Origin: Macrotrachela quadricornifera | Taxonomy: Eukaryota > Rotifera > Eurotatoria > Philodinida > Philodinidae | DNA: 64,000 nucleotides | Direction: 5' to 3' | Assembly (NCBI GenBank): GCA_022393335.1 | Contig: JAJEKB010001382.1 | Coordinates: forward strand, 36,323-100,322 | In this document: piece after piece, positions 1 through 12,101 of the stretch | Layout of the letters: every line of letters begins with the position of its first letter | How positions within the stretch are numbered: position 1 is the first letter of the stretch | Position numbers and translations under genes: made by a program | Notes under the pieces: model-generated | What the model was told of the DNA's origin: nothing | The model's database searches: none | Seen by the model: the letters and a program-made list of their open reading frames with translations, nothing else

Positions 1-924
1 GACAGATGGCATCCATGCAAATGCATAACAATTGTACAAAGTATTAGAAGCGGTTGTTGCCGTATAAAGTACATTGGAAGAAACAGTAGCACTTAATGAG
101 CATGGAGGTGATGGAGTTGTCGCTGATAAATATAAGTTAATTATAGTTATAGAAGATTTTTTAAAAGATGAATACTTACTGGTTGTGGTCACTGATGTTG
201 CTAAAATCATAGTAAACTGTTAATTCACGTATTCTTTTATATAATATTATCGAAAGCGATCTAGTTACTTTCACTCATGAAAAAATTTTGACAGATCAGA
301 AATTATGATTATTATGTAAGGTTGAATTTTGGAGAAAAAAAATCTCATCGTAATTTTCACTTACTTGTTGTTGTTGTTGTTTCCGTTGTTGTTGCTAGAA
401 TCAATAAGAAAGTCATAAATAACTTTTTTTTTATTAAAAATAACACTTACATACTGTAGATACGCTCAAAGTAGTAATTGACGGAGCTAAATAAAAAAAA
501 CAATTCAGTTATTATATATAAGCATTGTTTTTAATATACTTGAAACAGCCATCGTCGTATTTGATGATAGAGATAGCCAAACTGTTAGTATGACAGCTAG
601 AGGTATGCCAGAAATTAATGAACCAATGATGCAACATCGAATGCATAGCCAGAACGGTGAACCAGTCTTCTTTGAGTTATCTTCTCTGAATTCGAAAAAA
701 AGAACAATAAAGTCTCGTTTAATAATCTTAATATATTTAAATTATAAAGTAATGAAATCTATTAAAGAATATTTTTACCCGTTTTCTGAAGTTTCATCCG
801 ACCAGGCATTGATATTTATTTGGTTATTGTTAATACTCTGTTTTGAATCATCAGTAAATGATTGACAGGACTGTACAACTGATGATTGATCAAAAGACCA
901 AATACTTTTTTGAATAGAATTCAT
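1..924 (-). CDS. Thr-rich type II membrane protein, C-terminus beyond the window edge
   Basis: I do not recognise this gene. Six exons join in a consistent frame: 779..924 (starts at the ATG 924-922), 540..685, 451..486, 365..394, 180..200 and 1..122, which runs off the left edge, giving 167 aa so far. Residues 1-60 are polar and Gln/Ser/Asn-rich with no signal peptide. Residues about 66-88 are a hydrophobic segment (CIIGSLISGIPLAVILTVW). A Thr/Ser-rich stalk encoded by three micro-exons follows, then the start of an extracellular domain with two cysteines. The layout fits a single-pass type II membrane protein with an O-glycosylatable stalk. Splice sites seen include GTATAT, GTAAGT (three times) and acceptors such as TTTATCAG. 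All introns after the second exon are phase 1. The ectodomain and the C-terminus cannot be judged from here. Confidence 0.6.
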
Positions 925-2057
925 ATTTTATAAAATAGTGTGGCAGATTTCTTTGCATGTAATTCAATTTTATATATGTCTATATGCTCTATAACTATAT
1001 GTTTTAATAATGATACATATAAATGAAAAAATTTTGCTTCGATTCTTTTCTTCAAACTTCCATAGTTAATCAATAACTTTTTTAATTGAATTTTTGTCTC
1101 AAAAACAAGAGAAAAATAAAAAACTAGGATTTAATTAATCAATCTCATTATATGTATACAACATGATGTAGATTGGCTTCGTACATCATAAAAAATATTG
1201 CACACTATTAAAATTCGAGAATATTCTTGTAAGATGTTTACTATTTTTCTTTCTATGCCATAGAAGAAAATTTAATTACATGTAATGATTGTTTTGTCAA
1301 ATAGACCTTGATAAAAATTTTGACAAATACAAAATAATGTTTAATAATATATAAGTGTGTTGACATACTCAGAAAAAACAATGGATTATATGAATTTCGA
1401 CTCAGATCGAGAGTTTCTTGGGTGGCGAGTAGTTCTATCAACGTCAATATAACTTCGATTTTTGGTATATATCTCGAACGTGATTACTGTTGCATTATTA
1501 ATAAACAAATCTGAGAAATACCATAAGAACTTATTCAAAAACCTGTATCATCTCAGTATTTTTCTTATCTTTGAGATCATATTCGAAACGAGCATGAAAA
1601 ATTTCATCGATCCATACGTATGTACTACTCGTTGGTTTAAAATTTTGTTATACTCCTCATACGGAGTTAACCTTTTGAGGATGGGATTACTTTGAAAAAA
1701 ATTAATAGTTTCGAAATTTCAGAATGATGTATATATTAGAGAGGAGACCAAGGGCGTGCAATACACATGGTAGTGCTACACTACATCGGACGTGACAGAT
1801 ATATAGCCTGCGCTGCATTTAGATTATAACAGTATTATAAGAGACATATATTAGTCAGTTATCCTTTGTTCCAGAACCATTGCCTATATATAGGCTTCCC
1901 GTCCTCAAAGAATAAGGTGCCCAAAATCTGTTTTTTTTTTATAGATTTTTTGAGTATTTGGCTCTAAAACTATCCAATATTTGACTTCAAACAATTTTTT
2001 TTACGTGTTTCAAATTGGAGAAAGTTTCGCACATTGCTGAATGTATTTCAGACTTTC
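925..2057. other. Intergenic region, no gene recognised
   Basis: AT-rich sequence with short chance reading frames on both strands. None has a recognisable domain or convincing splice context. Confidence 0.5.
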
Positions 2058-2689
2058 TAACTGACGAGGGAAGATTTCGAGGTGTCCAACGAGTTTAGAG
2101 TTCATCTTTTAGCCACAAGTAGAGATCGATGAGATATGAAAAACTCCAAAAGGATACGTGCACTTAGGTCTTTCTTCCAGAATTATAGCTGTTCTAGTAT
2201 AATTTCAGTTTCTAGCTCGATATGCACGAACAAATCAAATGACATTGTTTCGAGCTGAAATTTGGCTCACGTATAGCTATGCTTATGACCAGAATGCACT
2301 GAAAATTTCAGCTTAAAAGAATGTTCCCTTCACGAGATATTGAATGCACAAGATGAATTCTTATCCTATGAAAGAAGCGTGAAACTCATGTTTTATTGTA
2401 AATTCAATATCTCGTGAAAGGAACATTTTTTTGAGCTGAAATTTTTAGTGCATTCTAGTCATAAGCATAGCTATATGTGGGCTAAACTTCAATTCGAAAT
2501 AATGTCATTTGATTTGTTGGCGTATATCGAGCTATAGGCTGAAATTATACTAGAACAGCTATAATTCTGGAAGAAAGACCTAAGGGCACGTATTCTTTTG
2601 GAATTTTTCATATCTCATCGATGTCTACTAGTGGCCAAAGGATGAACTCTAAACTCATTGGACACCTCGGGACCTTCCCTCGTGAGTTA
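2058..2689. mobile_element. Foldback MITE with about 295-bp inverted arms and TA borders
   Basis: The left end reads TAACTGACGAGGGAAG and the right end, read in reverse, TAACTCACGAGGGAAG. The arms stay near-complementary for about 295 bp each around a loop of some 50 bp near 2355-2400. Both ends carry TA (2058-2059 and 2688-2689), which fits a Tc1/mariner-type TA duplication. No transposase is encoded, so it is non-autonomous. The family assignment rests only on the TA border. Confidence 0.8.
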
Positions 2690-3137
2690 CATTATAACTC
2701 AAATTATAGTACTAAATGTGTCTACTTAGCAAACTGAACTAAATCAATTGTACATATGTGTAGAGAGAAATAATGCAGAACGTGACGGTTTTTATTTGGT
2801 GCGACATGTCCTTTACATTATCTATGACGGCATATTTTTAATTGGGAGACTACATCTTCTGTCTTTATACATTTGAACGACACATATATATCATAATGAA
2901 CTGTATGTAAACGAATAAATAAGGTATTTGTTCACTAGTCGTTCGTATATATGATCATGTGATATTTTTTTCTTTTTCTTTACATATACGTATGACCATA
3001 TGGTATTTTCCTTTTTTCTTCAATTATGTGACCATATGATATTTTTCTCTTCTCTTTCACATATAATCATACGGAATTTTCTTTTCGTTTTTTTTAATAT
3101 TATTTCTCTTTCTTCTGGTTTTTTGACCTATATATTA
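2690..3137. other. Intergenic region with repeated ATATGATCATGTG/TATGACCATATG-type motifs
   Basis: From about 2945 to 3075 a degenerate motif (roughly GACCATATGATATTTTTC) recurs three or four times with pyrimidine-rich spacers. No coding signal is seen. Confidence 0.4.
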
Positions 3138-3574
3138 TCTATATTATAATGTTCAGTGTGTGTGTGTCTGTTACCGGGTTAGAAAAACATGGCTTTAGAT
3201 TAGTCCGAAAGGTCAAAAAAACATGGTTTCAGCTTGTTCCGAGGGATCGAAAAAAGATGGTCTCAGCTCGAGCTCTAGAGCAAAAAATAGGCTTGACTAT
3301 CTTCTTCTGTATAATAATGTTGAGTGTCTCTGTGTGTGTTACCAGGTTAAAGAAACAGAAGTGATGGTAGAGATGGGTTGAAAGGAGCATATGATTTTTT
3401 TTCAAAGAAATTTTTTATATTTGTTACCTTTAAATAAATTGAATATTATGCAATAACCTTTGTTTCAAAACAGAGGTAGAATTCTAAAAGTGTCTTTAAG
3501 AATTTTTTCGCCATCAGAAAAGATTTTCTTCACATAGTGAAAGCGACCGTGCAATATGCACGGGTTTCCACTAG
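3138..3574 (+). mobile_element. Non-autonomous Helitron, copy A
   Basis: The 5' end is TCTATATTATAATG directly after an A. The 3' end has a hairpin (CCGTGCA, 3-nt loop, TGCACGG at 3547-3563) followed 7 nt later by CTAG (3571-3574) and then a host T. TC start, 3' hairpin, CTRR end and insertion between A and T are the Helitron hallmarks. A second 5'-like block (TATAATAATGTTGAGTGTC..., about 3311-3350) lies inside, so the copy may be compound. It encodes no Rep/helicase. Relatives at 33.9 and 44.2 kb share both termini. Confidence 0.75.
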
Positions 3575-4083
3575 TACACTATACTACTCGCAATTTGATG
3601 CTGATTCAGAATATGTAACTCTTTTTGAAAAATATTTTGGGCAACAAAATGGCCTTATCGATACTTGTCCTTCAATAAAGTTGAAAAAATATTGTGACGA
3701 TATCTCAAAGTGTATATACATATAATGTACCATTGTAAAACTATTTAGATTTTTATGCAAAGATATAAATTCAAATATCTTCTCTTATTTAGAATAGGGA
3801 TAGCATTTTAAAATATGGTAAAATAACGTAAAGTACAGTAAAGCACAAAAATAGAATTTTTCCCTAATGATTGAATCTCAACTACGCTAGAGTACCACCC
3901 ACACAATATATAAAATAGTGGTATAGTACAAATACGTAATGGATAATAATAGCATGTCACATTTTACCTACGTTTATAAAAGCGTTTCTTTAGTTTATTA
4001 CGCACGAAATAACATCGAATATATAAATAAATCAATGAAAAAATTATAAGATAAAGACACGAAAATATTGTTTAAAAATAATC
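3575..4083. other. Intergenic region upstream of the first EF-hand gene
   Basis: No gene is seen. The last 150 bp are the likely promoter and 5' UTR of the EF-hand gene at 4084. Confidence 0.4.
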
Positions 4084-4356
4084 ATGGTATTTCATGGTGA
4101 TGGAACAAATATATATGGTCTTCATGCTGATGAATTATATGAAATTCAAGCAGCATTTCATCAAATTGATACAGATCATAATGGTTATATAACAGGTGAT
4201 GAAATGCGTCAATGTCTTCTACGTCATTATGTTTATTTTAATGATTTTGATATTCAACATATTTTATCACAAATGGATTATGACCATGATGGACGAGTCA
4301 GTTATGATGAATATATGAGATTTATGTCTCGAGCTTATCAGGGCATGAAACCATGA
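4084..4356 (+). CDS. Small double EF-hand calcium-binding protein (copy 1)
   Basis: A single-exon 90-aa protein with two canonical EF-hand loops, DTDHNGYITGDE (about residues 30-41) and DYDHDGRVSYDE (about 66-77). Both have acidic residues at positions 1, 3 and 12, Gly or an equivalent at 6 and a hydrophobic residue at 8, so both should bind Ca2+. There is no signal peptide or membrane segment, so it is presumably cytosolic, of calmodulin/calcineurin-B fold type but with only one EF-hand pair. The ATG is the first in frame and is preceded by an A-rich leader (aataatcATGG). AATAAA signals follow at about 4369 and 4420. It is clearly paralogous to the gene at 8703; the linker between the hands has diverged most. 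The target protein is unknown. Confidence 0.85.
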   Translation: MVFHGDGTNIYGLHADELYEIQAAFHQIDTDHNGYITGDEMRQCLLRHYVYFNDFDIQHILSQMDYDHDGRVSYDEYMRFMSRAYQGMKP

Positions 4357-6489
4357 ACTTTGCAAAACGATAATAAATATGGTTTGATTATATTATTTGT
4401 ATCTGTATTATTATTTTTTGAATAAACTATCTATTAATCAAGAAAAAATGGGCTGATTTTACTTTAATGTCATATTAAACAATTATTAGTTTCTTTATAT
4501 GTTGATGATGATATCTTATTATTAAAAGAAATTGATTGAGCTATAATTCAAGTTTTTAGAGCAGCTAATATAAATGGTGTATGTTTAATTATTATAAATT
4601 TGATATGATTTCCTATTTATTTTCAATATTGTTGTATCTATTTTTATCTGCATAGTATAAATATAGAAAGAAAAAGTGAGATAATATATTATTGATATTT
4701 TTTTCCCGCAAATAGAGACGAATGAGAAAGAATAAATACACGCGATGGATAATATAGGGAAACAATATCTAAAATTTTATTTTATTGATAGTATATGAAA
4801 AGTAATTATCACAAGAATTTGTGTAATCGAATTTTTTTCTATTATTATTGAACATTGATTGGATATAAAGCTTTTTATTATTTAGATGATCAATGAAACA
4901 GAGTAAATGCATGTATGAAAATAATAATTTAGTCAACCGAATGAATAAAATATATGTGAAACATCGATATTGAAAACAAAGCGATTTTCATTGTTGCTTT
5001 ATACATTTTTTGTATGATAAAAGATACTTTCATTTTCAAACAATACGATCTTTACGGTTATATTTTTTCATTCATTTGAATGTTACTTGTTAGAGGCATA
5101 CATGAACGTCAAAGTAATCAATTGCATCTTGATATGAATTGTTAGGTAGCGAAAAGAAATGAAATTTAAAAATATACGAAAAAACGATGATTTGAATAGT
5201 TGATAAGCAATTGCGAAATAGGATCTTCGAACAACAAAATCGTATACAAAAGGTAAAGGAATGAATAGTTTACACGAATTAACAAACTTTAGGGCAACTA
5301 GCAAAATCATTCCATGTCTTGAGAGGAACCATAATCTGTATTGACCTGTCTACCATATTTTAACTCATTTAAAGTTAAGAAATGATAACAAAGGAACAAT
5401 GGAAATCGTTCACATGCTGGATGCGAAAAGCATTAAGAAAACACGATTATGATACAATTTTATTTATAGACCGAAAATCTTTCTCTTTGGAGGACATTTA
5501 TTTATCAAAATAGATGTGTTATGCTGTTAATTGCTAAGAGATTAACAAATGGGAAAGAATTAACCAAACGGTTAATGACCTAAAAACATAATTGGGCAAC
5601 TAGGAAATTCTAAAAACAGTCTTACATCTCTCATTATATTTGAATCTGATGAAATATTATCAAATGACAGAGTGCGAAAAGAATTTTATGCGCTTCTCGA
5701 GCAACTATAGATGATCATCGAACAATCTGAATTTCAATATTTTGGTTTATTATATGCGGAATACCATTGCCAATAATATGCAATGAAATACAGTTAAAAA
5801 CAATGATTTATTAATCAATAAAAGCAGTAAAGAGATTCGTTTGAGACTGAAAAATGATCATGTTCACAGCGTCAAAAGCTCGGTCACATACAATTTTGTC
5901 TGTTCTAAAAACTAAAAGTGCGTATATGCAATAAGCATTCTATCGTAGATTTCAGAGCTTTTTAAGCACCATTTTCTAATATATTTTGGATTTTTTATAA
6001 CGCGTTTTTGATAAAAAAAATACAAAACACTACCATTTATTCTAGCTCACTCATTAGAATAAAAGCATCATACAAATGATTTATTTCCAACTAAAACTTC
6101 CATCACAAAATGTTTACCTATTATACGATTGTAAAATCAATCAATATTATCAATTCTTTTTTTTTCTATACACTTCTATGGAGAATTGTTTTTTCATCAT
6201 TAATATTTATTGTCAGGTAGATACCAACCATAGATATGCGACGTCATTAAAAGGAAGTATATTGGTTGTAAAAACCAATATATTTCATGATTCAATTAGG
6301 TATTTTCCAACTAAAAGCATGATTTTTTATAAACTTTCCTGATTTTTCTTCCAGTTTAATATTAACATTTATCGATGAAGGTGTTGACCTATAAATATCA
6401 GAAAAATATATTTTACTATCATTACAAACTATTTCATCGATCCAATAAAATCGTTTACATTCCTTATATTCACTTTATTATTTTTTCAA
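4357..6489. other. Intergenic region, no gene recognised
   Basis: AT-rich, with only short frames lacking recognisable domains. The 3' UTR of the EF-hand gene occupies roughly the first 80 bp. Confidence 0.4.
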
Positions 6490-6493
6490 TCAA

Positions 6494-6820
6494 ATGTTCG
6501 ACTGGATTGGCACTCTTTCTCCGATTACTGTATCAGCTTTCGGTTCTGTTCTTGGTGCAGATTCCAAGCTTATGATGTCGAAAGCCAGCAGATCCAAAAC
6601 AAATCAAACGTACTGGAATCATCCACAATACCACTATTACGATGAACCTTCTTATTATACGTCATCAACATTACTTACATATACACCATATAATCTCACT
6701 AGTCAATATACACTACATAATCTCACTACTGACTATACCCTACATAATCTCACTACCGACTATACCCTACATAATCTCACTACTGATTATACCCAAATTT
6801 CCACTTATCTTTATCGATGA
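6494..6820 (+). CDS. Doubtful hypothetical protein ending in 9-residue tandem repeats
   Basis: An open frame of 108 codons. The first 60 residues are Ser/Tyr/Asn-rich with no recognised domain. The C-terminal third is a tandem 9-residue repeat (HNLTTDYTL) encoded by the 27-bp DNA repeat at 6690-6797. The repeat unit is a multiple of three, so a second frame (6642-6875) is also open through it, which weakens the case for coding. Each repeat holds an N-L-T sequon, which would be N-glycosylated if the product were secreted, but no signal peptide is visible. Confidence 0.25.
   Translation: MFDWIGTLSPITVSAFGSVLGADSKLMMSKASRSKTNQTYWNHPQYHYYDEPSYYTSSTLLTYTPYNLTSQYTLHNLTTDYTLHNLTTDYTLHNLTTDYTQISTYLYR
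6690..6797 (+). repeat. 27-bp tandem repeat, four copies
   Basis: Four units of 27 bp starting at 6690, 6717, 6744 and 6771, each beginning ATAATCTCACTA. Units two and three differ at one base. The first and last have drifted. Confidence 0.9.
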
Positions 6821-6875
6821 CATCATTTTAAATTATAGTTTTCTATTATTACATAAGATAATAGTCATATTTTAG

Positions 6876-8702
6876 TTAATCATATATGCACAAAGACAAG
6901 AAAATAATTCATTTTTCTTCTTCTCAACTGGTTATGACATAATATTATTGGAAATTTCTTTATAATTAGTTACCAGTTTTGATTTATTGGTTTAATTAAT
7001 TGAGTCATCCTTTTTTATATAGTGTAAGATTTATTGTAATTTTCTTTATATTATAAAGATACTAAGAATAAAATATATAAAAAATAATTTGATTATCTCA
7101 TAATACCTTCTCAAGACAAATCAAAGCTAAACGTACAAAAATTGAAAGTGATGAGAAATTGAATTTTTTCAAACCATATCTCTATTGGAGTTTATACAAA
7201 ATCTTTTCGTTTGTCTTTGAATCAAATTTTACCATATTGATTTTTCAAAATTATTTTACCTTGAAATATTTCTCCTCTTATTTATTCGTAGTGATGACTT
7301 GTACGATACTGTTTTTAATGTTCTCATCTCTTCCTCGGTAATATAGTTATAGGCATCTAATGAAGCATGAAATTTCGTATTTTAACAGTGGCATACATTA
7401 CCTTTACCACCTAATGTACTTTTGCATATACATACAAAAAATTGCATGTTATAGTAGTCTATTTATCAATGAAAACATCTCTGACAGCAAGAAACTTACA
7501 GATAAACTGACAATATGAAATGATTAAGTTCTTAAAACAATTATTTAAAAGAAAAGAGAAGAATTCATGAAAATATTTAGATAATAAATCGAAAGCATGA
7601 CTGTATGGGATATGACGAATTTAGGGTGAAAATAGAACTAATCGAACCAAAATTTCCGATCCGTACTGAATTTGAATTTTTAATAGAACTTGCCTAGTTC
7701 AGCATCAAAATATATCTGATAAAACTCATTATCATATTTTTTAGTAATAATCAAATACAGATAATTTATTGGATAAAAATTTTTTTTTCTTATTTTGTAA
7801 ATAAATTAAACCTTTAATTTGGACAAAAATTAGCGAAAGTAACGGAACTCGATTTAAGGTACTATTTATATAGCATGTTACCTTTTAATCTGTTTTAGCT
7901 GGCCTTTTTTCAAGAAATTCCTCTCGTCCGATTTAGAATTACTTCTGTGTATAGGAAAACTACATTATTAAAATACACAGATAGATTTGTCTATTTTTAT
8001 TTACAGGTTTTTTTGACATTATAATAGTTATTAGGCAAATCTTGAAAATATCTTAATAGGGTAACTTAGTATTACTACACTTTTTTTTCTGTTACACGAT
8101 CTTAAAAAAGCGTTGAAGTATGAAATTAAAAATCTGGATCTTTTCTTCGCTCAAATAGGACAGGTAAACTCAATAATCTTCCTTCCCACTGAATTAACTC
8201 ATCACAATTAATTATAAAGAAGTTATAACTAATTATCAATTAATATATTAGAAAATTTTTGTATTTTTTTAACTAGTTAATCGATTAGTGCATCGTCTTC
8301 TGATAGAGTTGTCTTGTTTGAAGCATAAACTAACAAGAAAACTTTCGTTATGTTTTCTCTTATACCCTGTATACTTTTAAACTACAGAGATGCAAATTAG
8401 AAAGAACTATTATCAACATTTTGTTTATTTTATTATTGACGTAAATATATATGCATTTTATCCAAAACAAACTTTATTTATTTATGAATTGGTTTATACT
8501 AGACATACCTGTAGTTTGATAAATTAGATTGACGCACAATTTTGACATAGGATTGGTTGATAATTTCTTTTCTATTTTCATCTATCAATATGAAGGACCC
8601 CTTTTTCTCCTATACTACGCATAAGAAAACATCATATAAATCAATGAATAAAAATATTAGAATATATACATATTACGATACTACGTCAAAATACAACTAA
8701 CG
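6876..8702. other. Intergenic region, no gene recognised
   Basis: Low-complexity AT-rich DNA. The final 100-150 bp probably hold the promoter and leader of the EF-hand gene at 8703. Confidence 0.4.
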
Positions 8703-8975
8703 ATGTCATACGGAGGTAGTGAAACAAATGTTTATGGTCTTCGTCCTGATCAATTATTTGAAATTCAAGCAGCATTTCATCAATTTGATTTAAATCATAA
8801 TGGTTATATAACTGGTGATGAAATGCGTCTAGCTCTTCAACGTACTAATATTGGTGCTAGCGATCATGAGGTTCAACGTGTTTTATCACAAATGGATTAT
8901 GATCGTGATGGACGAGTCAGTTATGATGAATATATGAGATTTATGTCTCAAGTTTATCGAGGTGGTAGATACTGA
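8703..8975 (+). CDS. Small double EF-hand calcium-binding protein (copy 2)
   Basis: A single-exon 90-aa paralogue of the gene at 4084, co-oriented and 4.3 kb away. The EF-hand loops are DLNHNGYITGDE (about residues 30-41) and DYDRDGRVSYDE (about 66-77). Loop 1 has Asn rather than Asp at position 3, which is still compatible with Ca2+ binding. The two proteins agree closely at the N-terminus (VYGLRPDQLFEIQAAFHQ here) and around the second hand, and differ in the helix between the hands, as expected for a local duplication with divergence in the target-binding surface. AATAAA signals lie within 60 bp after the stop. The function beyond Ca2+ binding is not known. Confidence 0.85.
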   Translation: MSYGGSETNVYGLRPDQLFEIQAAFHQFDLNHNGYITGDEMRLALQRTNIGASDHEVQRVLSQMDYDRDGRVSYDEYMRFMSQVYRGGRY

Positions 8976-11095
8976 TTATTTCGTTTTTTCTTATATAATA
9001 TTAATTTTCTTCTATGAATAAACTGATAACAATAAATTGACGTTAAAATTTATTTATTTATTTTTTTTAAACCGCTTTATTTATTAATGTGACGAATTCG
9101 TCAAGTGGCGCTGACCGTCTTAGTACAAATAGAGCTAGCGGATTCTAGAAGTTGTATACAAAGATTACTAACATCACCACTTGCTCAAAAAGAAAAAAAA
9201 GAAAAGAAAGAAAGGACACATGCAATAATAAAAGTGGCTTAGCTAAAGACATATTTCACATAGGTGATCAAAAAAGGTGTACCACTCCCTATCGAGAAAT
9301 GAAACGACTCTTTTGTTCGGTCGACCTGTTGGCATGTAGCGTATGTGTGCTCTAACGCGATAGTGATCATATACCGTATTGAATAGGTATTTATATTGTA
9401 GCGCACATTCAATAAAGGTTCATTCGTATACTTGAATATTTTTCATGCGCTTTAACAAAGATTTCTTGAATCTTTCTTCAATGGTAGGCAGATGAAAATG
9501 ATAATGAAAGTCTTCTATGGAACACTGAAACAAGTAGTGGATTATGTCTTAAGCATCTTCGATAGAATGATGCTAATCGCTCCTCAGCGGTCTGTGATAG
9601 GAGACAGTAAGTTGTTGCCATCAACGTTAAAATTTATTTCAATTATGCATTTAACGAAACATTCAGTTTTCATTTTTTTTTGCTTCTGTATAATTAACTG
9701 AGAAAAAAAAAAGAAATTTCTAGATATTGTTGTTTTTTTTTGTCGTACATTAGAAAGGATAATGTGATTCATCCTGATGAAAAGAACATTAATAAAAAGC
9801 TGATTGTCTTCGTTTTTTCTCGTCTTATTGACAAAGATAAATTTGATTTGCTCTGTCGAAAAATATGAGAAAGAGAGATATATAAGGACGAAAGAAAAAA
9901 TTAAGATGACTGTCATTACAACCTGTAGACAATATAGTTCAACAGTAATATCCTTTCGACGTACCTTACAACTCACCGATAAGTATAAATTGGAGTAAAT
10001 ATGGAGACAAATAATTAGATTTTCTTATAAATGAATACGAATATAAAAAGAGATATATCTTAAAATAATTTTATTAATATAAAATTTTTTTTCCAACAAA
10101 TCCTCTTCTACATCAAGTAAATAGAAAGAACAAAGATTGCATTAAAACCAATACAAATTTTTATCATAATCGCTACTGTTTCAAATAATTTAATCGAAAT
10201 AGACTAAAAGATAATATATGACTACTTTTATCATTTATAAACCAATATGTTGAAAAATATTCGTATTTGAGTAAGTTTTGTTTCAGAGATTAGTAAGATT
10301 ACCAGAGGAGATATCGAAAAAATTTTTAAAAAAAAAATACTTTGATAAAAGTTATTTAAATACATTTTCCAATTGTTTTATGACATTCTCAATAGTTATT
10401 CATTATATAATTCGAGTATGAGAGAGAGAATAACGAATTATTTGTTGGTTTATCATTGTATTGATAGTAGCAAAATTAATCTGTATTAAGATACATTATA
10501 TAGATATAATGTTTAGATGTTCACTGATGCCGCTTACAATCGCTGAATAATACAAAAGTGACTCATTTTTTTTCATTATTTTATGAACATCATATTTTCA
10601 TGAATTATAATCTATTATACTTTTATATTATTAACCTAAATTTTAATGGATTATAATTTATTATTTTTGTAAAGGAGAAACCAATCAAATGTGGCAATGT
10701 TCTCTAGTATATTAATCATTACTCGTCTTGATTATTCAATTCGGTTATATGAATGGTTGATGGAAGCAAGATTGAACCATATTCAATGAAAGCCTTGCAG
10801 AGACTCGAAGGTTATTTTAGGAGAAAAATAAGAATCTTTAGTAATCGATTTACCGCCTTAGTACACGTCTAGATGCGTATTTGTAATCTTTACAACTCGT
10901 TTCGAGGGAGGATGAAATAGACTTTTTGAATATTGATCCGAAACGAGTCGAATAGAGATAACAAAATCTAATTTCGTACGGATTCTGTCCGAAGACCGCC
11001 ATTCCCTATAGAGATAGTTATAAGACTACAGATGTAAGGTAGAGTCATAGAAATACATTCATAAATGTATAATGTGTATGGAGTTGTTGATGCAT
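8976..11095. other. Intergenic region, no gene recognised
   Basis: No supportable gene. A stretch at about 9490-9607 looks like an isolated exon (AG before, GTAAGT after) but contains a stop and has no partner exons. Confidence 0.35.
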
Positions 11096-11236
11096 TAAAA
11101 AAAGTAATGGACACAATTACATGATAATGTGATAACATATTCATGCATTTGTAATGAATTGGAATAAGTAATGCATTATAATGCATGAAATAAGTTATAT
11201 TATCATATAATTACATCCATTACTTTTCTATAGCAA
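11096..11236. repeat. Short imperfect inverted repeat (foldback)
   Basis: The left arm AAAAAGTAATGGACACAATT pairs with the right arm, which reads AAAAGTAATGGATGTAATTA in reverse. Copies of ATGCATTATAATG lie within and just outside. It is probably a small MITE or its remnant. Confidence 0.55.
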
Positions 11237-12101
11237 AATAATGCATTATAATGTCCATTATTTTAAGAAATTGACTACATGAATAGTATATAAAAAAAGA
11301 ATTATTTTAGCTCACATAATGAAAGAACAATTTAAAAATCAAAATCACGACTAGACAAGTCAAGTCATTCATAATTTTGACACTTTTTATTTAGTTTAAA
11401 TTGACTTTATCTAAAAGCTTATCTTCATTCTACTATAAAAAGCTTTTATTCATTGATGTTTCTACTATAATATAAATATGTACTCATCAGTATACTCTAA
11501 TAAATTTGATTTAATATATTGTATTGATCATGAAAGATACATCACTGTGTCATTATTAGGAATTGCATTGTCAATGGTATATTCAATAATAATGAATCAC
11601 AGGTGACTCATTACGTGAACCGAGTGTTACCCTCATCCTATTCTCAAGTACTGTGTTTTGTAAAAGTCCACAAACAGGTTCAGATCTTGGAACTTGAAAA
11701 TATTTCAAAGTAATAATTTACCACTTGAGTAAGTCTGATATAGCAAAAATTTAGAAGACTTGATCTGTATTATTATTTGAAAAGTGAGAATTTGCTCATC
11801 TTTGGTTGACATCTAATAAGTATAAAAAACGAAACAATGTTGATAGGATGAAAATGAAACAACAAGCGAATATTTATTAGAGATAAACGAATGTAATCTT
11901 GTGATATATTAATAAACAATTGCATGTCTACTTTCATAAATATTGTTTTTTCTTTTATAAATATTCAAAGATTGATATTTATTAATGATTTATTTAAATT
12001 TTATTTTAAATTCATTTCAATAGTTACAATAAAATATAAAGGAAATTTTTTTTTAATCTCTATTCCGAGAAAGAATTTTTCGAAAATGTCATTATTTACA
12101 T
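11237..12101. other. Intergenic region, 3' of the GPCR gene
   Basis: No gene is seen. It includes the downstream side of the GPCR that ends at 12102. Confidence 0.35.

Noticed and set aside
590..865. Plus-strand frame of 91 codons
   Set aside because: It is the antisense of exons of the minus-strand membrane protein, whose exon structure is better supported.
9490..9610. Exon-like piece with AG before and GTAAGT after
   Set aside because: It contains an in-frame stop in the best frame and no neighbouring exons could be joined.
9584..9976. 130-codon open frame on the minus strand
   Set aside because: Hydrophobic, low-complexity translation of T-rich DNA with no domain or splice partners; overlapped by an opposite frame of similar quality.
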